64,000 nt of DNA from Haladaptatus sp. DYF46. Lineage in GTDB: Archaea > Halobacteriota > Halobacteria > Halobacteriales > Haladaptataceae. The notes under the pieces were generated by a model, which was not told the DNA's origin, did no database searches, and was given only the letters and a program-made list of their open reading frames with translations. Position numbers and translations under genes: made by a program. The stretch covers positions 1 to 64,000 of the forward strand of contig NZ_JAJFAY010000009.1 of NCBI RefSeq assembly GCF_021083305.1, written 5' to 3'. Positions 62,163 through 64,000 of the stretch are shown one piece after another. The stretch's first letter is position 1, and the number at the start of each line of letters is the position of its first letter.

Positions 62163-62693
62163 GCTATCTTTTCTCTCACAGGTAGGGGATAAAATAGTTC
62201 GGAAGGATAGGCACTGTCTAGATAAGGAAAACCAAGCGATTGCGGTACGATTGGCGAGGTTTTTGCACTGCTTTAAATGACCAATAATTAATGATGTCGT
62301 CGGCTGTACCGTGAGACGATGGAATTCAACTGCGTCACGAAAAACCTAGTTATGATGAGGCAAAGTGATTCGTTTGCCACTCACGTTAGAGCTGTTGGAA
62401 CGCCACTCTACAACTGAATCGCTTAACTAGACAGTATCGAAGGATATATTATAATACCCGACCCGAATGGTTTTTAGATGTAGAACAACCATCAACGACG
62501 GACATTAGTCGGTATTGCGACCAAATACGTGACGGTGGGTTCCCTAATACTTTCCTCGCGATCGATGCGGAGTTCGTGGTATAGTTACCGCCCTGTTGTC
62601 CCTTTCTTGATCCTGATGCAAAGGAGATTAGTGACTGCTCTGATTGCTTGACAGGTGTCTCGATAGCCATCTTTATATTCGATCTCCGGGGTT
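62163..62693. other. Intergenic region, about 530 bases
   Basis: The reading frames here (for example minus-strand 62449-62670) do not resemble protein. No repeat was recognised. The upstream end should hold the PrsW promoter. Confidence 0.3.
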
Positions 62694-62906
62694 CTATCCG
62701 TCCTCGCCGCTTTCACCCTCATCGCCGCCTCCTTCGCCGGTTTCTTCTCCACCACCATCTTCACCATCTTCTCCTCCTCCTCCTTCGCCATTTTCTCCTC
62801 CTCCCTCTCCTTCTCCACCTTCACCGCCTCCGCCAAATCGTGCACAGCCAGAGAGGCCGCCGATGAGCAGTCCGGTTGCACTAAGCAGTTGACGTCGAGT
62901 GGTCAT
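62694..62906 (-). CDS. Short Gly/Glu-rich Tat lipoprotein
   Basis: This 70-residue protein begins with a Tat-type signal and lipobox (MTTRRQLLSATGLLIGGLSGC). It continues as an almost pure Gly/Glu/Asp tract built on GGE/GEGG units. The repetitive DNA can slip in replication, so the tract length is probably variable. The frame ends in ESGEDG. It may be a degenerate lipoprotein whose functional domain was lost, or a simple surface tether. Confidence 0.6.
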   Translation of the reverse strand: MTTRRQLLSATGLLIGGLSGCARFGGGGEGGEGEGGGENGEGGGGEDGEDGGGEETGEGGGDEGESGEDG

Positions 62907-63015
62907 ACTTGGCGCTACGCGTGTAATCGTAGTAAATCGGACGGCTTGACAGCAAAAATACCACCCCCATACAATCTTCTGAGTAAAACGGAAACATCCC
63001 GTTCTGGGCTGGTGT

Positions 63016-63588
63016 CTAGCTATTTTCTGTTTGACCCACACGTGGAATGCCTGGTGCACCATCGACCAGCCAGAGCAGGAATGCTAAAAGATAGGGTATT
63101 GAGTAGATTGCAAGAAAAATAAAATGTTCTGGAGTCAGCATTTCGTCGAAGAACTCGCTGAAGACACGATTGAGACGCCCGATTAGTGACGCTTCTGATT
63201 CATACGGGGGCAGTGTGACGAGGGGCCAGAGCAGTCGATCACTTGGCGTCACACCAGATTTTGGAACTGCGAGAATCGCATCACCGAGGAGATGCGACCA
63301 GTAGCCAACCGTGAATGCAACACCGAGGTCGAATCGGCTTTTAATAGTCGCTACTCCGAGAACGAGAAGTCCAACTGGTATCGCAACCAAGATTGAATGG
63401 GCAACTGAATACCCTTGCGGGAAAAGGTGCAGTCCCCATGAGAGGGTTTTATCCACAAGATCCGGCAGTTGAGTGCCAAATAATACTGCGAGGACCACTC
63501 CGAGTCCCGCTGGTGGTTTGCGTGTTACAAGCCGGTGTCCGAGCGAGTACAAGACGTATCCAAAAGCGGCATGCCCCCAGGGCATCAT
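63016..63588 (-). CDS. DUF457-type membrane-bound metal-dependent hydrolase
   Basis: This 190-residue protein shows the family pattern: HAAFGYVLYSLGHRL (His6 in the opening MMPWGHAAFG), FGTQLPDLVDKTLSW (Asp residues), GYSVAHSILVAIP, and GYWSHLLGDAILAVPKSG. These His/Asp residues probably bind a metal at the membrane face. About five helices. It is related in type to the N-terminal half of the protein at 7763-8728, but has no C-terminal outside domain. The start may be either of two adjacent Mets (63588 or 63585). Confidence 0.8.
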   Translation of the reverse strand: MMPWGHAAFGYVLYSLGHRLVTRKPPAGLGVVLAVLFGTQLPDLVDKTLSWGLHLFPQGYSVAHSILVAIPVGLLVLGVATIKSRFDLGVAFTVGYWSHLLGDAILAVPKSGVTPSDRLLWPLVTLPPYESEASLIGRLNRVFSEFFDEMLTPEHFIFLAIYSIPYLLAFLLWLVDGAPGIPRVGQTENS

Positions 63589-64000
63589 GGTTGGGTCACC
63601 ATCAGAGGCCCACAGGAATCCTGTAATCGATCGGTGCGGAAAGCGACCATGGAATTGGTATTATCTGGAGGGCTCATCACGAGCAAATAGCAATTCAAAC
63701 CCTAAAAGCCCATGCTATTCATCTGATCTGCTTTATCCGGCTGAATATTCTTCTAACCTCTATGGACTTTTTTCGTTATACGGGCGAGCAGAATGAGTAC
63801 TTTGAGAGGTGGTACATAATAAAGACGACCATGCCGGTCATAAGGAATCCATCAATGAATAATATACTGATTGCCACAAACATCAGCGGCAAAGTTCACT
63901 GACTATCAATCATAGAGATCAGATAGGAACCATCATTTTATCGTCTTCAAAAGCCGGTCACGAATCCTGATCCGGCAGTGTTGAACTCATTAAGTCTTGT
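63589..64000. other. Right end of window without a gene
   Basis: No ORF with protein-like composition is seen in the last 410 bases. AT-rich stretches occur near 63700-63780 and 63850-63890. Confidence 0.3.

Noticed and set aside
62644..62892. Plus-strand frame rich in Pro and Ser
   Set aside because: It is the complement of the Gly/Glu tract of the lipoprotein on the other strand, which has a proper Tat signal.
1..64000. tRNA, rRNA or integrase attachment site
   Set aside because: I found no cloverleaf or rRNA-like segment and no integrase gene; a dedicated RNA search would be needed to be certain.

Overview
The window looks like part of a haloarchaeal accessory replicon (megaplasmid, or a plasmid integrated in a chromosome). 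The proteins are acidic, Tat/lipobox signal peptides (RR followed by a Cys) recur, and typical haloarchaeal families are present: HalOD1, a bat-type HTH, FilR1-type and small winged-helix regulators, and a short plasmid-type family-B DNA polymerase. TATA-like boxes and very short leaders also fit. Base composition is near 50% GC by eye, low for most haloarchaea and usual for their accessory DNA. I see no rRNA, no convincing tRNA and no CRISPR array.

Region 1 (1-14.6 kb) begins with one largely intact IS4-superfamily transposase gene. It continues with small membrane proteins and two related ABC-2 exporter cassettes (4.1-6.3 and 9.9-12.4 kb). Decayed copies of the same transposon family lie between them, and there is an orphan N-terminal piece of a histidine kinase. 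Region 2 (14.6-30 kb) is metabolic: a TetR-controlled exported BAAT-type hydrolase with a membrane partner, a phosphodiesterase of the alkaline phosphatase superfamily, a bat-type regulator divergent from a cytochrome P450, an aldo/keto reductase divergent from an HxlR regulator, a peroxiredoxin-DsbA pair, a GlcD-type FAD oxidase and a BASS transporter. More transposon remnants separate these blocks.

Region 3 (30-46 kb) is the replicon core. It holds two plasmid-type proteins beside a structured intergenic region, a FilR1-like regulator divergent from a second P450, and a parA gene overlapping a small putative DNA-binding partner. That pair is bracketed by many copies of an 18-bp palindrome (best copy CTATAGGATATCCTATAG), a candidate partition centromere. 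Next comes orc1/cdc6 with seven 20-bp origin-recognition-box-like repeats arranged as an inverted array, which is a convincing replication origin. A four-gene VapBC/UPF0175-type toxin-antitoxin cassette and a short PolB follow. Residue 468 of PolB, where the first motif-C aspartate should be, is isoleucine.

Region 4 (45.5-64 kb) is mostly envelope related. It has a lamin-tail-domain protein broken by an in-frame stop, lipoproteins, a GT4 glycosyltransferase, and a second copy of the PolB C-terminus only. It also has an AglD-like flippase, a DedA protein, a SHOCT protein, an orphan Tat-exported Rieske protein, a second winged-helix/small-membrane-protein module, an HtrA-like lipoprotein protease, a Ca2+/cation antiporter, a PrsW protease and a DUF457-type membrane protein.

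The most interesting parts are the origin plus palindrome-flanked partition locus (35.5-39.4 kb), the degenerate and partly duplicated PolB, and the two regulator/small-membrane-protein modules (2.7-3.8 and 56.5-57.3 kb). All assignments come from reading the sequence and from recalled family features; no database search was possible.
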